Positions 1 through 9,703 are shown, counted from the stretch's first letter. The stretch is DNA of 64,000 nucleotides from Agarivorans sp. Toyoura001 (GCF_005405585.1 NZ_BJEQ01000021.1:1-64000); one strand, 5' to 3'. Program-made: numbers and translations. Notes: a model not told the origin generated them from the letters alone.

Positions 1-66
1 AGCGATATACAACACGATGAGACCGCACCTGAGTTTAAATATGGAAACGCCCAATCAGGTGCATAA
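1..66 (+). CDS. Possible C-terminal end of a gene running in from the left edge
   Basis: Frame 1 is open from the first base to a TAA at 64-66 and would encode the last 21 residues of a protein ending ...KYGNAQSGA. The stop sits just before the hairpin at 74-94, which is where a gene end is expected. The stretch is too short to recognise a family, and frame 2 is also open here, so this is a weak call made mainly from the position of the stop codon. Confidence 0.3.
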   Translation, partial: SDIQHDETAPEFKYGNAQSGA

Positions 67-69
67 TAG

Positions 70-94
70 AAAAGGCCAGCTACTGGAGCTGGCC
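70..94 (-). terminator. Rho-independent terminator of the MCP gene
   Basis: GGCCAGCT (74-81) pairs with AGCTGGCC (87-94) around a 5-base loop. Read on the minus strand the stem is followed by TTTTCTATTAT, so it works in the direction of the chemoreceptor gene that ends at 138. It lies 44 bases past that stop codon. Confidence 0.75.
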
Positions 95-137
95 TAAAAA
101 CCGTCAACCTATTTTAGGACGGGTCAACCTGCTGAGT

Positions 138-1799
138 TTATAAAGTAAATCGTTTAACGAGCTCTTCAAGTTGTTCTGCTCGCTCATTAAGATTGACACT
201 GCCGCTGCGATTTTCCTGCGCAAGACCCGCTGATTGACTTGATTGGTCGGCAATATGCACAATCCGTTGAGAAATTTCTTGCCCCACATGGCTTTGCTCT
301 TCGGTGGCGGTGGCGATTAAGGCGTTCATATCCATAATGTGTTGAATCGAACTTTTAATCAGTTGTAGTGCTTCACTAGCGGCGTTTGCACCAGTTACCG
401 CTTCTCCGCTGCGTTCTTGGCTGCTATCCATGGCTGATACTGCCGCATCAGACCCACTCTTAAGGCGCTCGATCATGCCATGAATTTCACCGGTACTTTG
501 TTGAGTACGACTGGCAAGTTGGCGTACTTCGTCGGCAACCACGGCAAAACCGCGACCTTGTTCGCCCGCACGTGCAGCCTCAATGGCCGCGTTTAGAGCG
601 AGTAAGTTGGTTTGTTCGGCAATGCCTTGAATCACACTTAGTGCTGATGAGATATTTTGTACATCGCCTTCTAGTTTGGCGATAACTTCACTCGCTTGTC
701 CTATCTCGTTTGCCAAGGACTGCACAGTAGCTGCTGCGCTATCTACTGTGGTCATTGCGTCACCAGCGCTGTTATCTACTTGCTGAGCAGAGTTAGCGGC
801 CTGATTAGCATTGTCGGAAACATCATGCGCCGAGGCGGTCATTTCAGTCATGGCGGTGGCTACTTGCTCGGTTTCTTCGCGCTGTTCAACTAAAAGTTGG
901 TCTACAGAGTTGGCTCGGTCAGACATCGATGAGGTTTCTTGGGCTACGTCATGCGCCACTTTGCCTACCATGCTGATGATCTCATGCAGCAGTTCAATAA
1001 AGGCATTAAAGTTAGTGGCGAGTTGACCAAATTCGTGTACGTAGTTGGTATTTAGGCGCGCACTTAAGTCGGCATCGCCACTGGCCAGTTTCTCAAAAGA
1101 CAGGGTAAGATCGTGCAGTGGAGACATAATGCTGCGATTGATGAAGTAACCAATTAACAGGGCAAAGGCTAATAGGGCAGAAGCAGTTAAGCCCAAAAAT
1201 ATTAATGATGAGTTTAGGCTCTCTTCTGCATGCTCTTCAAGCTGAGCGATAACCGCGTCTACATCGTCGGTATAAAAACCTGTTCCCATCATTAGATCCC
1301 AGCGGTCTAAGTAGACAGCATAACTAAGCTTGGGAGATGACTCAGTAGCACCTGGTTTGGGGAAGTAGTAGGTATAAAATTCTTCTTTTTGTGATGCCTT
1401 GATTAAGTCTTGAATTAGATACTGACCTTGCTTGTCTTGTAAGGACCAAAAGTTATCACCAATGCCCTTATCTAAAGTCCCCATGAATACTCGAACACCT
1501 TTATTGGTGTAGCCAAAAATATACCCTGATTCGCCATATTCTAAGCGCTGCAAAATGGGCAGTGCTTGTTCAAGCGTTCCTCCGTTTTCATAAATTTCGG
1601 CGACGGCGGAGTAAGCCATGTCCATGTAGGCTTTTAACTCAGCCTTTTTCATGGAAACCATATTCTCTCGCGTCTCGGTTGATTGACCGTGAGTGAGTTT
1701 TTGAGTTTCTGAAATTGTCAGTAATAAGATACTAATTGACAAAATAAGTACGGGGGCAAGGGCAAGTATTAACAGTCTTTTACGAATGGTTAAGGACAT
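138..1799 (-). CDS. Methyl-accepting chemotaxis protein with single Cache sensor
   Basis: Membrane chemoreceptor of 553 residues that passes a ligand signal to CheA/CheW. A first membrane helix (about residues 9-28) is followed by a periplasmic single-Cache domain (YGESGYIF, then [13 protein letters not shown]), as in sCache_2 receptors for small organic acids. A second helix (about 200-222), a HAMP linker and a signalling hairpin follow, with the conserved tip [21 protein letters not shown] chose the ATG at 1799 over an upstream in-frame start at 1853 because GGAAG precedes it at good spacing and the protein then begins [10 protein letters not shown], typical of the family. No che genes are nearby, so it is an orphan receptor. 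The ligand cannot be told from the sequence. Confidence 0.93.
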   Translation of the reverse strand: MSLTIRKRLLILALAPVLILSISILLLTISETQKLTHGQSTETRENMVSMKKAELKAYMDMAYSAVAEIYENGGTLEQALPILQRLEYGESGYIFGYTNKGVRVFMGTLDKGIGDNFWSLQDKQGQYLIQDLIKASQKEEFYTYYFPKPGATESSPKLSYAVYLDRWDLMMGTGFYTDDVDAVIAQLEEHAEESLNSSLIFLGLTASALLAFALLIGYFINRSIMSPLHDLTLSFEKLASGDADLSARLNTNYVHEFGQLATNFNAFIELLHEIISMVGKVAHDVAQETSSMSDRANSVDQLLVEQREETEQVATAMTEMTASAHDVSDNANQAANSAQQVDNSAGDAMTTVDSAAATVQSLANEIGQASEVIAKLEGDVQNISSALSVIQGIAEQTNLLALNAAIEAARAGEQGRGFAVVADEVRQLASRTQQSTGEIHGMIERLKSGSDAAVSAMDSSQERSGEAVTGANAASEALQLIKSSIQHIMDMNALIATATEEQSHVGQEISQRIVHIADQSSQSAGLAQENRSGSVNLNERAEQLEELVKRFTL

Positions 1800-1911
1800 A
1801 ATCTTTCTTCCAAATTGTTTTATTTTACAGCTTTTTATAAGTGTAGACGGCAACTGGAGCTAGTTTGTATTAACCATTAGTCATGACTAAAAACGTGATC
1901 AATACATTGTT

Positions 1912-2781
1912 TTAATTAATGTTTTTGTCACTTTGAGGGGCGGGGTGTTGTTGATGCCAAATTTTAGCAGGAACAATATCAAGTGCAGTTCTATATCCAG
2001 TGTCGAATAAGCGTAGTTTTGCTTGGTCGTCTAAATGAAAATCTACCGGTGAGGTGTTACCAGTATTAACCACAATAGTGCGATGCCAGAATTTCTCGTT
2101 AACATATTCTCGAGAAATGGTGGTCATAAAAGTACGTATTAATAGTGATATGTATGCCGCGAGTGGAAAAATCCCGTTGGTTTGAAGTGGCTTAATATCG
2201 TTATCACCACGTAAGCGAAAGCAAATTACCGGGGTGCCATCGGTGGCCCAGTCTTGATGTAAAGCATCTTCAGACAAAATGCTACCGTCTACCATTAAAT
2301 GGTCTTGGTAGGGCTTGAATGAAAAGATAAGCGGAATCGACATTGAAAAACGCACCGCCCGAGAAACTTTGAGATCAGGGGTTCTTTTTGCATCAAATAC
2401 TACAGGTGAACCTGAGCGTACATCGGTGGCCACTACGTGCAGTTGTAAAGGAAGTTCTTTGAACGTAGCACCGTTAAGCAAATCATCTATCCACGCTTCG
2501 AATTTGTCGCCTGAACATAACCCGCCGTTGCGTAATAAACTGATTAAGGAAAAGCCTTTGAACTGTTCGAAATCGGTATCTAGGGCAATGGCTTTGATTT
2601 GCTCTACATCCATACCGCTGGCAAACAATGAACTAATAATGCTGCCGCCAGATACTCCCACAATATGAGAGAACTGAACATTAAGCTCTTTTAAGCCCGC
2701 GAGGATCCCGATATGTGCTGGTAGCCGAGTTCCACCTCCCGCAAAGATGGGTACCAAAGTCCTTGGCTCATTGGATTGCAT
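1912..2781 (-). CDS. Patatin-like phospholipase
   Basis: Patatin-family serine acyl hydrolase, about 289 residues, expected to cleave fatty acyl chains from lipids. The glycine-rich oxyanion loop is AGGGTRLPAHIG, the nucleophile elbow is GVSGGS (G-x-S-x-G), and the dyad aspartate is in MVDGS. No signal peptide is visible, so it is probably cytoplasmic like RssA. The oxyanion loop has Leu-Pro where many patatins have Gly or Ala. Possible starts are TTG 2811, ATG 2793 and ATG 2781; only 2781 has a ribosome-binding-like GGAA at about 8 bases, so it was chosen. It reads toward the MCP gene, 113 bases apart, and diverges from the yafD-like gene. Substrate unknown. Confidence 0.85.
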   Translation of the reverse strand: MQSNEPRTLVPIFAGGGTRLPAHIGILAGLKELNVQFSHIVGVSGGSIISSLFASGMDVEQIKAIALDTDFEQFKGFSLISLLRNGGLCSGDKFEAWIDDLLNGATFKELPLQLHVVATDVRSGSPVVFDAKRTPDLKVSRAVRFSMSIPLIFSFKPYQDHLMVDGSILSEDALHQDWATDGTPVICFRLRGDNDIKPLQTNGIFPLAAYISLLIRTFMTTISREYVNEKFWHRTIVVNTGNTSPVDFHLDDQAKLRLFDTGYRTALDIVPAKIWHQQHPAPQSDKNIN

Positions 2782-2875
2782 TAGCGTTTCCATTGTTTGA
2801 TGATAGCTCAAGTATGTCGTATTTTTTTTACATCGCTATTGTTTATAACAATAAACTGATTTGTGAGAGCGCCAC

Positions 2876-3712
2876 TTGAGACTGTTTACACCTCTACCAC
2901 GGGTTAAATTATTGCTTGCTTGCAGCGTGCTATTTAGCATCAGTTGTTTCGCAGAGCTGCCTGCTTGCGATAATCAAGATTTAACTTATCAGCCAGCTCT
3001 GCCAGAGCTGCTGCAAGCCGAGCCGAACAGCCGGTCTTTTTCAGTGTTAGTTTGGAATACGTACAAAGGGCAAAATGAGGGATGGATAGAGCAGCTTGAG
3101 CAGTTTAGCCAGCAGGTAGACTTTATGCTGCTACAAGAAGCGAGCAGAGAGCGTTTTAGCCAATGGAGCAAGCTTAGCCAATGGCATATGTATCAAGCTA
3201 TCGCATTTGAGTGGTTTGGTGACGGCCTAGGCGTAGTGAATCTTGCAAAACAATCGAGTAGCGAGAACTGTTTGGTGCTAAGCACTGAGCCGTGGATAAG
3301 GGTGCCTAAATCGGCATTGTTACAACACTATCAGTGGCAGGATAAAAGCTTATTGATTGTTAATGTACACAGTATCAACTTTACCTTGAGTGAAGCCGAT
3401 TATTTAAAGCAATTACAGCAACTGAGCCCTTGGTTGGCCGCTTATGATGGACCTTTGATTTTAGCTGGGGATTTTAATACCTGGAGTGTAGGACGTTTAG
3501 CGGTGTTGGAACAGTTTATTTTGGCCCATCAATTAAAAACAGTATCGTTTAAACCCGATGAACGTACTCGCTTTTTTGGTAAAGCTTTAGATTACATTTT
3601 TTATCGTGGCTTAACGCTTCAAAGTAGCCAAAGCGTTGCTACCGATACATCGGATCACAACGCCTTAATGGCTAGTTTTGAGTTTTCTACGCGCTCACTT
3701 CGGCAACGTTAA
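2876..3712 (+). CDS. yafD: YafD-like endonuclease/exonuclease/phosphatase-fold protein, exported
   Basis: Member of the EEP metal-dependent phosphodiesterase superfamily, 278 residues. Visible motifs are VLVWNTYKG (N-terminal Asn), LLQEAS (metal-binding Glu), LAGDFNTW and the C-terminal SDHNALMASF (catalytic Asp-His). The N-terminus is hydrophobic and ends ..SCFA-ELP, a plausible signal peptidase I site, suggesting a periplasmic enzyme. The start is a TTG at 2876: in-frame TTG-TGA just upstream blocks any longer form, and GAGAG lies about 7 bases before it. E. coli also has yafD beside mltD-gloB, which supports the name. Its 3' end overlaps the convergent mltD by 26 bases. The true substrate (nucleic acid, phospholipid or sugar phosphate) is not evident. 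Confidence 0.82.
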   Translation: MRLFTPLPRVKLLLACSVLFSISCFAELPACDNQDLTYQPALPELLQAEPNSRSFSVLVWNTYKGQNEGWIEQLEQFSQQVDFMLLQEASRERFSQWSKLSQWHMYQAIAFEWFGDGLGVVNLAKQSSSENCLVLSTEPWIRVPKSALLQHYQWQDKSLLIVNVHSINFTLSEADYLKQLQQLSPWLAAYDGPLILAGDFNTWSVGRLAVLEQFILAHQLKTVSFKPDERTRFFGKALDYIFYRGLTLQSSQSVATDTSDHNALMASFEFSTRSLRQR

Positions 3713-5288
3713 TGTATAACTTCAATTTTTGACCCGGCTGTAAGTAGTGATTTTTATTTAGGTCATTCCACTTTAATAAATCGGTTATCGATACTTTAAA
3801 CTTCTGCGCAATACGAGACAGTGAATCACCATTTCTTACTTGGTAAGTCACGGTTTGAATATGATTTTTACTGGCTTTAGATTTTTGCCAAATAACTAAC
3901 TTTTTACCTGGTTTCAAAGTGTCAGTAGGCGCCATGCTATTCCACTTAGCAACATTTCGGTGGCTAACCTTGTAGGCTTGCGCGATGCTCCAGAAACTAT
4001 CACCAGACTTTACTGTGTAACTAAGTTTGATGTCACCACGTGGCTTGTTTTGCTGGCTAACTAATCGTTGGCTTTGGCTTAGGGTATAAGCGCTTTGTTT
4101 GCGAGAAGATACCGGCACCAACAAGTGCTGACCAATTCGAATCGTATTGTTGCTCAGCTGGTTTAGCTCGCGGATTTGTTTGCTGGTGGTGTTATAGCGC
4201 TTTGCAATAACACTTAAACTATCACCCGATTTTACTTTGTAACGCGCCCATTGCATGCGTTCTTGTTTAGACAATGATGCTAAAGCAATCTCAAAGTTGG
4301 GGACTGTTTTGGTTGGAACCAACAAGTAATGTGGGCCGTCTGGTGCTGTGGCCCAGCGGTTAAAACCTGGGTTTAATTTGTGCAGCTCGTCGAGCTTGAT
4401 ACCTGCAAGCTCAGCTGCCAACGCCAAATCAATTTGGCTGTAAGTGGCTACTTTTTCAAAATACGGCTTGTTCGCAATGGCTGGAATATTCAGTTTGTAG
4501 TCATCACGCTGTTGTAACATTTGGCTTAAGGCCAGTAGTTTTGGTACGTAAGCACGGGTTTCTCTTGGCAGGTTTAATGACCAGAAATCAGTGGCTTTAC
4601 CGGCTTTTTCGTTAGCACGAATAGCGCGACGAACTCGACCTTCGCCAGAGTTGTAAGCCGCTAAGGCGTGTAACCAATCGCCGTCGAAATATTTGTTGAG
4701 GTATTCCAAGTAATCTAAGGCGGCATGGGTGGCAGCATAAACGTCACGTCGTCCGTCGTACCACCAATTTTGCTCTAAGCCAAAGCGCGTACCCGTTCCT
4801 GGAATAATCTGCCAAATGCCTGCCGCTCGGCCATGCGAGTAGGCAAAAGGTTGAAAGGCGCTTTCTACAATCGGTAACAAGGCCAGCTCCAATGGCATGT
4901 TGCGACGCTCAATTTCTTCAACAATGAAGAACAAATAAGGGTCGGCGCGCACTGATACGCGGCGCATGTAATCTGGATGTTTTAAAAACCAGTTAAGCTG
5001 GGCTTGTAGGCGTTTGTTGTTTTCTGGTAGCGGTATCGCCAGTTGGTCTTCAATACGTAGCCACACGTCGCCGTAAACCACTGGCTGAGGCGCTTCGACT
5101 TTAGCGACAACTTCTGTTTCTTTGCTAAGACTGTCGTCACTGGTTTGACTGTTCGCCGCTACTTCGGTGTTTTGTTCTGGTTGCGTAAGCCCTGAATCGG
5201 CGGGGGCCAATTGCTCGGTTACGGTGGGAGTGGTCAGTTGGCAAGCGCCCAATAACAATGAAAAAAGGCCAACAATGAGCGCTTTCAT
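3687..5288 (-). CDS. mltD: Membrane-bound lytic murein transglycosylase D
   Basis: Lipoprotein that cleaves the MurNAc-GlcNAc bond of peptidoglycan to give 1,6-anhydro ends. The 533 residues hold a lipobox (LLGAC, Cys16), an acidic/Ser-rich linker, a family 1 SLT domain with the catalytic Glu in PIVESAFQPFAYS followed by GRAAGIWQI, AAYNSGEGRV and ETRAYVPK, then three LysM repeats (about 346-390, 424-468 and 480-525, each starting Y-x-V-K/R-x-GDS). E. coli MltD has two LysM repeats by my recollection, so three is a modest extension. The gene precedes gloB-type neighbours as in E. coli and is convergent with yafD. No terminator is visible at the overlapped 3' ends. Confidence 0.96.
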   Translation of the reverse strand: MKALIVGLFSLLLGACQLTTPTVTEQLAPADSGLTQPEQNTEVAANSQTSDDSLSKETEVVAKVEAPQPVVYGDVWLRIEDQLAIPLPENNKRLQAQLNWFLKHPDYMRRVSVRADPYLFFIVEEIERRNMPLELALLPIVESAFQPFAYSHGRAAGIWQIIPGTGTRFGLEQNWWYDGRRDVYAATHAALDYLEYLNKYFDGDWLHALAAYNSGEGRVRRAIRANEKAGKATDFWSLNLPRETRAYVPKLLALSQMLQQRDDYKLNIPAIANKPYFEKVATYSQIDLALAAELAGIKLDELHKLNPGFNRWATAPDGPHYLLVPTKTVPNFEIALASLSKQERMQWARYKVKSGDSLSVIAKRYNTTSKQIRELNQLSNNTIRIGQHLLVPVSSRKQSAYTLSQSQRLVSQQNKPRGDIKLSYTVKSGDSFWSIAQAYKVSHRNVAKWNSMAPTDTLKPGKKLVIWQKSKASKNHIQTVTYQVRNGDSLSRIAQKFKVSITDLLKWNDLNKNHYLQPGQKLKLYINVAEVSA

Positions 5289-5349
5289 GATTTATCCATC
5301 TACTAAAAATTCAGAGCCAATGTTATTGAGGTCGCGTGAAATTAGCAAG

Positions 5350-6120
5350 TCAGAAGCGGTCTTTCCATGACCTGAGGGCAGCAAACACTGCTATCTCATT
5401 GTTTAATGGCTGTAAATTTTCTAGCTCTACCGCAGCTTTAATTGAGGCATTCTGGCAACGTAGGAAAGGATTTATCGCCAGTTGCTGCTCTAAACTTGTG
5501 GGTAGGGTGGGTAAGCCCATTTGACGCTGCTTGCTTACTTGTTGCTGAAAGTTCACTAAAGCTTGATTATCAGGTTCTACGGCTAAGGCAAATTGAAGAT
5601 TTGCTTGGGTGTACTCATGCGCGGCATAAATTAGCGTTTCACTATCAAGTTGACAAATTTTGGCTAAAGAGCGGTGCATTTGTTCGGCGCTGCCTTCAAA
5701 CAGGCGACCGCAGCCGGCCGAAAAAATGGTATCGCCAATAAACAAATGCCCCGGGCTAAAGTAAGCAATATGATCCAAGGTGTGCCCTGGTACTTCAATA
5801 ACAGACATCTCATCACGTAAACCTTGCGGCGTAATACTCATACCTTCGTTAACAACAGTGTGAGGAAAGTGATATTTGCTATTACTTGGGGCAAATACTT
5901 CTGCTGCTGGATAGGCTTCGAGTAACTCTGTTACTCCTCCAATATGGTCGGCATGATGGTGGGTAATAAGGATCGCGCTAAGCTGGCCATCAATTTCTTG
6001 TAAACGCTGTTTCACAGGGCTTGCATCACCGGGGTCGACAACGACACAATGGTTTGAATCAACCTCTTTTAATAACCAGATATAGTTATCATTAAAAGCG
6101 GGTATATGGATGATTTGCAT
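5350..6120 (-). CDS. gloB: Hydroxyacylglutathione hydrolase (glyoxalase II)
   Basis: Hydrolyses S-D-lactoylglutathione to D-lactate and glutathione, the second step of methylglyoxal detoxification in the cytoplasm. The 256-residue protein has the metallo-beta-lactamase metal-binding motif THHHADH at residues 53-59, then PGHTLDHI, FIGDTIFSAGCGRLFEG and AAHEYTQANLQFA, all standard for GloB. It is oriented as in the E. coli mltD-gloB locus, with 61 bases between its stop and the mltD start. The divergent yafS starts 72 bases from its ATG, so both promoters share that gap. Confidence 0.96.
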   Translation of the reverse strand: MQIIHIPAFNDNYIWLLKEVDSNHCVVVDPGDASPVKQRLQEIDGQLSAILITHHHADHIGGVTELLEAYPAAEVFAPSNSKYHFPHTVVNEGMSITPQGLRDEMSVIEVPGHTLDHIAYFSPGHLFIGDTIFSAGCGRLFEGSAEQMHRSLAKICQLDSETLIYAAHEYTQANLQFALAVEPDNQALVNFQQQVSKQRQMGLPTLPTSLEQQLAINPFLRCQNASIKAAVELENLQPLNNEIAVFAALRSWKDRF

Positions 6121-6191
6121 TATGATATCTCTGTCGTTAAAGTCGATGAGACATTATTGCCTTATCTGCAATAGATTGGTACGGGGAATTG

Positions 6192-6908
6192 ATGAAGCCG
6201 GCGAAAATTCGTGAAGTAATTGAAAGTCCTGACTTCTGGCAAGATTTGCCATTAGGTGATTGGCTAATGGATCAGCAGCAAAGTTTGTTGGACCAATATC
6301 TGCCAGTAGCTTTTGGTTATCATATGTTAAAACTGGGTAATTTAAGTGCTCAGCTTAATTGTCACGCGTCGATGATTCGTCATCAGCTAAATGTGGCGAA
6401 GGAGGGGCATTTAATAGGTTTGCGTGCCAAACCGGAGCAATTGCCTTTTCAAGAAAGTAGTATCGACCTCTGCTTGTTAGCCCACAGCTTAGATTTTTCA
6501 AAAGACCCTCACCAATTATTGCGCGAAGTGGAGCGCGTACTCACTGCCGACGGCTACATTATTATTAGTGGTTTTAATCCTTTTAGCTTATTAGGTATGC
6601 GCCGTTATTTCCCTTTTAGAAAGCGTGGTTTGCCTTGGTCTTGCCGAATGTTTACTCCTGCGCGAGTAAAAGACTGGCTTAACCTTTTGGGTTTTGAGGT
6701 GTTAAATGATGAGCGTTTAGCTTATACCTCTTTTGTTAATAGCCGACCCGCACCGCAATGGTTTGAGCGTTGGGGGAAACGCTATTTTAGAGCGACTGCC
6801 TCAGCCTATTTTATTGTGGCGCGAAAACGCAGAGCCCCGCTTACTCCTATTAAAAAAACTTGGCGAGTCAAGCAGCGCATACCTGTAACGTCATCGATTA
6901 GTGGCTAA
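6192..6908 (+). CDS. yafS: YafS-type SAM-dependent methyltransferase
   Basis: Class I methyltransferase-like protein, 238 residues. The C-terminal half of the Rossmann domain is clear: [19 protein letters not shown] is motif II/III-like, then [30 protein letters not shown]. The glycine-rich SAM loop is poorly conserved, as in YafS of E. coli. Position between gloB and rnhA matches E. coli. I preferred the ATG at 6192 over the adjacent TTG at 6189; GGGGA is at 6183-6187. The substrate is unknown. The gene overlaps the convergent rnhA by 4 bases. Confidence 0.8.
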   Translation: MKPAKIREVIESPDFWQDLPLGDWLMDQQQSLLDQYLPVAFGYHMLKLGNLSAQLNCHASMIRHQLNVAKEGHLIGLRAKPEQLPFQESSIDLCLLAHSLDFSKDPHQLLREVERVLTADGYIIISGFNPFSLLGMRRYFPFRKRGLPWSCRMFTPARVKDWLNLLGFEVLNDERLAYTSFVNSRPAPQWFERWGKRYFRATASAYFIVARKRRAPLTPIKKTWRVKQRIPVTSSISG

Positions 6909-7378
6909 TCGTGTAACTGTTCGTAGGCGAGGTCGATTTGCTCTGGGTTATTAGTAGCCGCTTCTCGAGCTAAATCGTCTACCCGTTCGTTTTCTGGGTG
7001 GCCTGCATGGCCTTTTACCCAATGCCACTCAACCTGATGACGTTGGCATGCGGCATCTAAACGTTGCCATAAATCAACATTTTTCACTTCGGCTTTGGCT
7101 GCGGTTTTCCAAGCGCGTTTTTTCCAATTGTGGATCCATTGAGTAATGCCTTGACGCACATATTGGCTGTCGGTGGTAAGAATGACTTTGCAATCTTGTT
7201 TTAAGCTTTCTAGGGCAACAATAGCAGCGAGCATTTCCATACGATTATTGGTGGTGAGGCGAAAGCCTTGGCTGAGTTCTTTGCGATGTTGCTGATATAC
7301 CAGCAGTGCGCCATAACCTCCTGGTCCGGGGTTACCTAAACAAGAGCCGTCAGTAAACAAGTGAACTTCTTTTGCCAT
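6905..7378 (-). CDS. rnhA: Ribonuclease HI
   Basis: Degrades the RNA strand of RNA-DNA hybrids, clearing R-loops and Okazaki primers. All four catalytic acidic residues fall at the E. coli positions: Asp10 (FTDGSC), Glu48 (NNRMEML), Asp70 (LTTDSQ) and Asp134 (RVDDLA), with the handle region rich in Lys, Arg and Trp (NWKKRAWK). Length is 157 residues against 155 in E. coli. It diverges from dnaQ across a 51-base gap, the same arrangement as in E. coli, where the two promoters overlap. Confidence 0.97.
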   Translation of the reverse strand: MAKEVHLFTDGSCLGNPGPGGYGALLVYQQHRKELSQGFRLTTNNRMEMLAAIVALESLKQDCKVILTTDSQYVRQGITQWIHNWKKRAWKTAAKAEVKNVDLWQRLDAACQRHQVEWHWVKGHAGHPENERVDDLAREAATNNPEQIDLAYEQLHD

Positions 7379-7429
7379 ATCTTTGGTAAACTAACAGGAT
7401 TATCTGCTTAGTGTCGCATAGGAGCTGTT

Positions 7430-8206
7430 TTGAACCAATCTAAGAGCCATCGTTTAATCGTATTTGATACTGAAACCACCGGTATGAACGATAGTGGCGG
7501 GCCTATCTACCAAGGGCACCGAGTGATTGAAATTGGTTGTGTTGAAGTTATTGACCGTAAGCTAACCGGTAATACTTTTCATGTGTATATCAATCCAGAG
7601 CAGCTGATTGATGAAGAGGCAATCCAAGTTCACGGTATCACCGATGAATTTATTGCCGATAAACCGCTGTTTAGAGATGTTGCGCGAGACTTTGTTGAGT
7701 TTATTCGTGGTGCCGAGTTAGTGGCGCACAACGCAAACTTCGATATTAGCTTCTTAGATCACGAGTTTGCCATGATGTCGCGAACCTTAACTAAAGCGAT
7801 GCCAAATTGTGCCGATATTTGTACTATCACTGATTCTCTATTGGTGGCAAGACGAGGCGAGTACAATAAACGTGAAGTACAGTTAGCGGGTAATAAACCC
7901 TTACCTTCACGGAAAAACTTAGATTCTTTAAGTGATTACTATGGCGTAGACCGCTCTTCACGTACCTATCACGGTGCATTGCTTGATGCTGAGTTATTGG
8001 CCGACGTGTTCTTAAAGATGACCGGTGGCCAGAATAAGCTGAACTTAAAGCAAAAGGGCAGTGGTGACGGAGTAGGTGTTCGCTTGGTTGATTCAAACAG
8101 GCCTCCACTAAAAGTGGTGTTTGCTAGCGAACAAGAACTTGGTTCGCACCAAGAGCGCTTAGATTTGGTAGAAAAAAAGGGAGGCCAGTGTCGCTGGCGT
8201 AACTAG
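7430..8206 (+). CDS. dnaQ: DNA polymerase III epsilon subunit (proofreading exonuclease)
   Basis: 3'-5' proofreading exonuclease of the replicative polymerase. The 258 residues carry Exo I FDTETTG (Asp13, Glu15), Exo II HNANFDISFLDHEF and Exo III YHGALLDAELLADVFL, the DEDDh signature, followed by a flexible linker and a C-terminal alpha-binding tail. The start is TTG at 7430, supported by AGGAG 6 bases upstream and by the expected N-terminus. Divergent from rnhA. It is followed after 5 bases by the TIGR03503-like gene, probably co-transcribed. Confidence 0.96.
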   Translation: MNQSKSHRLIVFDTETTGMNDSGGPIYQGHRVIEIGCVEVIDRKLTGNTFHVYINPEQLIDEEAIQVHGITDEFIADKPLFRDVARDFVEFIRGAELVAHNANFDISFLDHEFAMMSRTLTKAMPNCADICTITDSLLVARRGEYNKREVQLAGNKPLPSRKNLDSLSDYYGVDRSSRTYHGALLDAELLADVFLKMTGGQNKLNLKQKGSGDGVGVRLVDSNRPPLKVVFASEQELGSHQERLDLVEKKGGQCRWRN

Positions 8207-8211
8207 ACTGA

Positions 8212-9465
8212 ATGATTAAAAATACTCTGTGGCTGTTGTTATGGCTGGCGCTTCCCTTGCAGGCTAGCACTATTTTTGAAAATCGTGATATCCCTTTAAT
8301 CGATAACCGCTTTCGTTTAGATCACAGTATCGAGAAAGCCACCTTCCTGCTGTATCGTTCGCCGGGTTCTCCGGCTGCTATTTTAGTACGCCCCGATGGC
8401 AGCAAAATCTATGCTTGGGAAGTGCCCAAAAATGTGAGCTGGTTAGAAACCGACGAGCTGGATATTGTGACCATTGAAAACCCAATGCGTGGTCCTTGGC
8501 AGGCTGTGGCGGAAAACAACGGGCGTAACCGTATTCGGATTCTCAGTGACGTAGAACTCAACGTTGATCCCATCCCCCATCAACTATATCAAGGCGAACG
8601 TTTACGCATCTCGGCACGTTTAAGTTCTAAGGGCGAGCGGATAGATCTAGAGGTCATGCTCAAAGAAGCCTTGATGAACGTAGCGCTAATGCGTCAACAG
8701 TTACTGGAAGACCAAACCGTAGAAGTGCGTCGAGATGAACTTGGTAAATTCTATGATGATGGTAAAGACTATGATGAATATGCCGATGACGGTGTATTCA
8801 CAACCCACATTAAGCTAGAAGCTCGGCCAGGTAAGTATGAGATGGTGGTGAGCACGCTAAACCAAATTTTCACTCGCGCTCAGCTTTCGCCAGTTCTTAT
8901 TTATCCTAATCCAGTGTCTATAAAGGTGATGTCACCAAAAGACGAACAGCGCCAAGCGCGTATGGCGTTGGTGATAGATACCGATGAAGTGCGGCCTGAG
9001 TCGGTAGTGATTAGCGGCAAGGTATATAACAACGTAGGGTGGGAACAAGCTTTTCAAACTTATGCAGACGGTGAAGAATTTACGGTTGATTTGCCTACAC
9101 CTACAGAACAAGGCCGCTATCGAGTCATGGGGACGTTATTAGCAACAACGATTCAAAATCGCGAAATTGTTATCGATTTACCTGAAGAAGATTTTGTGAT
9201 TTTGCCACCTCCCCCTCCGCCGCCAGAACCGGTGGTTGTTAAGACGGTGGTTGTGCCAGAACCAGAGATGTCGCTGTGGTTAGTTATACTGGTATCGGTA
9301 TTCGGTTTTGTGGCGGTTGCTGGCTTGGCATTTTTGTTTATTTGGTGGCGTAAACGTAAGGCCTTTGAAGCGGCGTTAAAAAATGCCAAAGAAGCCCCAG
9401 CGGCCCAACCAAGTGTTGAGCCTAAAATGGATGAAGCTAGTACTTTAAAAATGCCGTCTGAGTGA
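8212..9465 (+). CDS. TIGR03503-like exported, C-terminally anchored protein
   Basis: Conserved protein of unknown function, 417 residues, resembling the gammaproteobacterial family I recall as TIGR03503. It has a signal peptide (LLWLALPLQAS), a large periplasmic region that reads as beta-sandwich repeats, a proline run (LPPPPPPPEP, near residue 330), a single membrane helix (about 352-376) and a basic cytoplasmic tail KRK. This type I topology with VWA/Ig-like periplasmic repeats suggests an envelope sensor or scaffold, but that is inference. It follows dnaQ by 5 bases, suggesting one operon. Confidence 0.75.
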   Translation: MIKNTLWLLLWLALPLQASTIFENRDIPLIDNRFRLDHSIEKATFLLYRSPGSPAAILVRPDGSKIYAWEVPKNVSWLETDELDIVTIENPMRGPWQAVAENNGRNRIRILSDVELNVDPIPHQLYQGERLRISARLSSKGERIDLEVMLKEALMNVALMRQQLLEDQTVEVRRDELGKFYDDGKDYDEYADDGVFTTHIKLEARPGKYEMVVSTLNQIFTRAQLSPVLIYPNPVSIKVMSPKDEQRQARMALVIDTDEVRPESVVISGKVYNNVGWEQAFQTYADGEEFTVDLPTPTEQGRYRVMGTLLATTIQNREIVIDLPEEDFVILPPPPPPPEPVVVKTVVVPEPEMSLWLVILVSVFGFVAVAGLAFLFIWWRKRKAFEAALKNAKEAPAAQPSVEPKMDEASTLKMPSE

Positions 9466-9478
9466 TTTTTTAACCGTC

Positions 9479-9518
9479 TTGGCTAAAAGCTCGGCGCATT
9501 GGCTAAAACATCGGCGCT
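9479..9518. repeat. Two-copy 20-bp tandem repeat before tRNA-Asp
   Basis: TTGGCTAAAAGCTCGGCGCA (9479-9498) is followed immediately by a second copy at 9499-9518 with only three differences. It lies between the TIGR03503-like gene and the tRNA-Asp promoter. No function is evident. Confidence 0.7.
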
Positions 9519-9553
9519 TGAACGGGTTTTTAAAGAAATAAGACAATTCTTTG

Positions 9554-9582
9554 TTGACTCGTAATAGGCATAACCGTATTAT
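9554..9582 (+). promoter_or_regulatory. Promoter of tRNA-Asp
   Basis: TTGACT (9554-9559) and TATTAT (9577-9582) are separated by 17 bases and followed by the GC-rich discriminator CTGCGCCGC, as in growth-rate and stringently controlled stable RNA promoters. The tRNA begins 29 bases past the -10 box. Confidence 0.8.
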
Positions 9583-9611
9583 CTGCGCCGCACCAGACGA
9601 GATGGTTCTGC

Positions 9612-9688
9612 GGAGTGGTAGTTCAGTTGGTTAGAATACCGGCCTGTCACGCCGGGGGTCGCGGGTTCGAGTCCCGTCCACTCCGCCA
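9612..9688 (+). tRNA. tRNA-Asp (GTC)
   Basis: 77 bases with encoded CCA. The acceptor stem GGAGTGG/CCACTCC, discriminator G, anticodon loop with GTC at 9646-9648 and the T arm (GCGGG-TTCGAGT-CCCGT) are intact. It nearly matches E. coli tRNA-Asp, whose aspV copy likewise lies downstream of dnaQ. Confidence 0.98.
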
Positions 9689-9703
9689 CTACTAAACATT
9701 AGG

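Noticed and set aside
9153-9389. Glycine-rich frame antisense to the TIGR03503-like gene
   Set aside because: It is the complement of the proline run and membrane helix codons.
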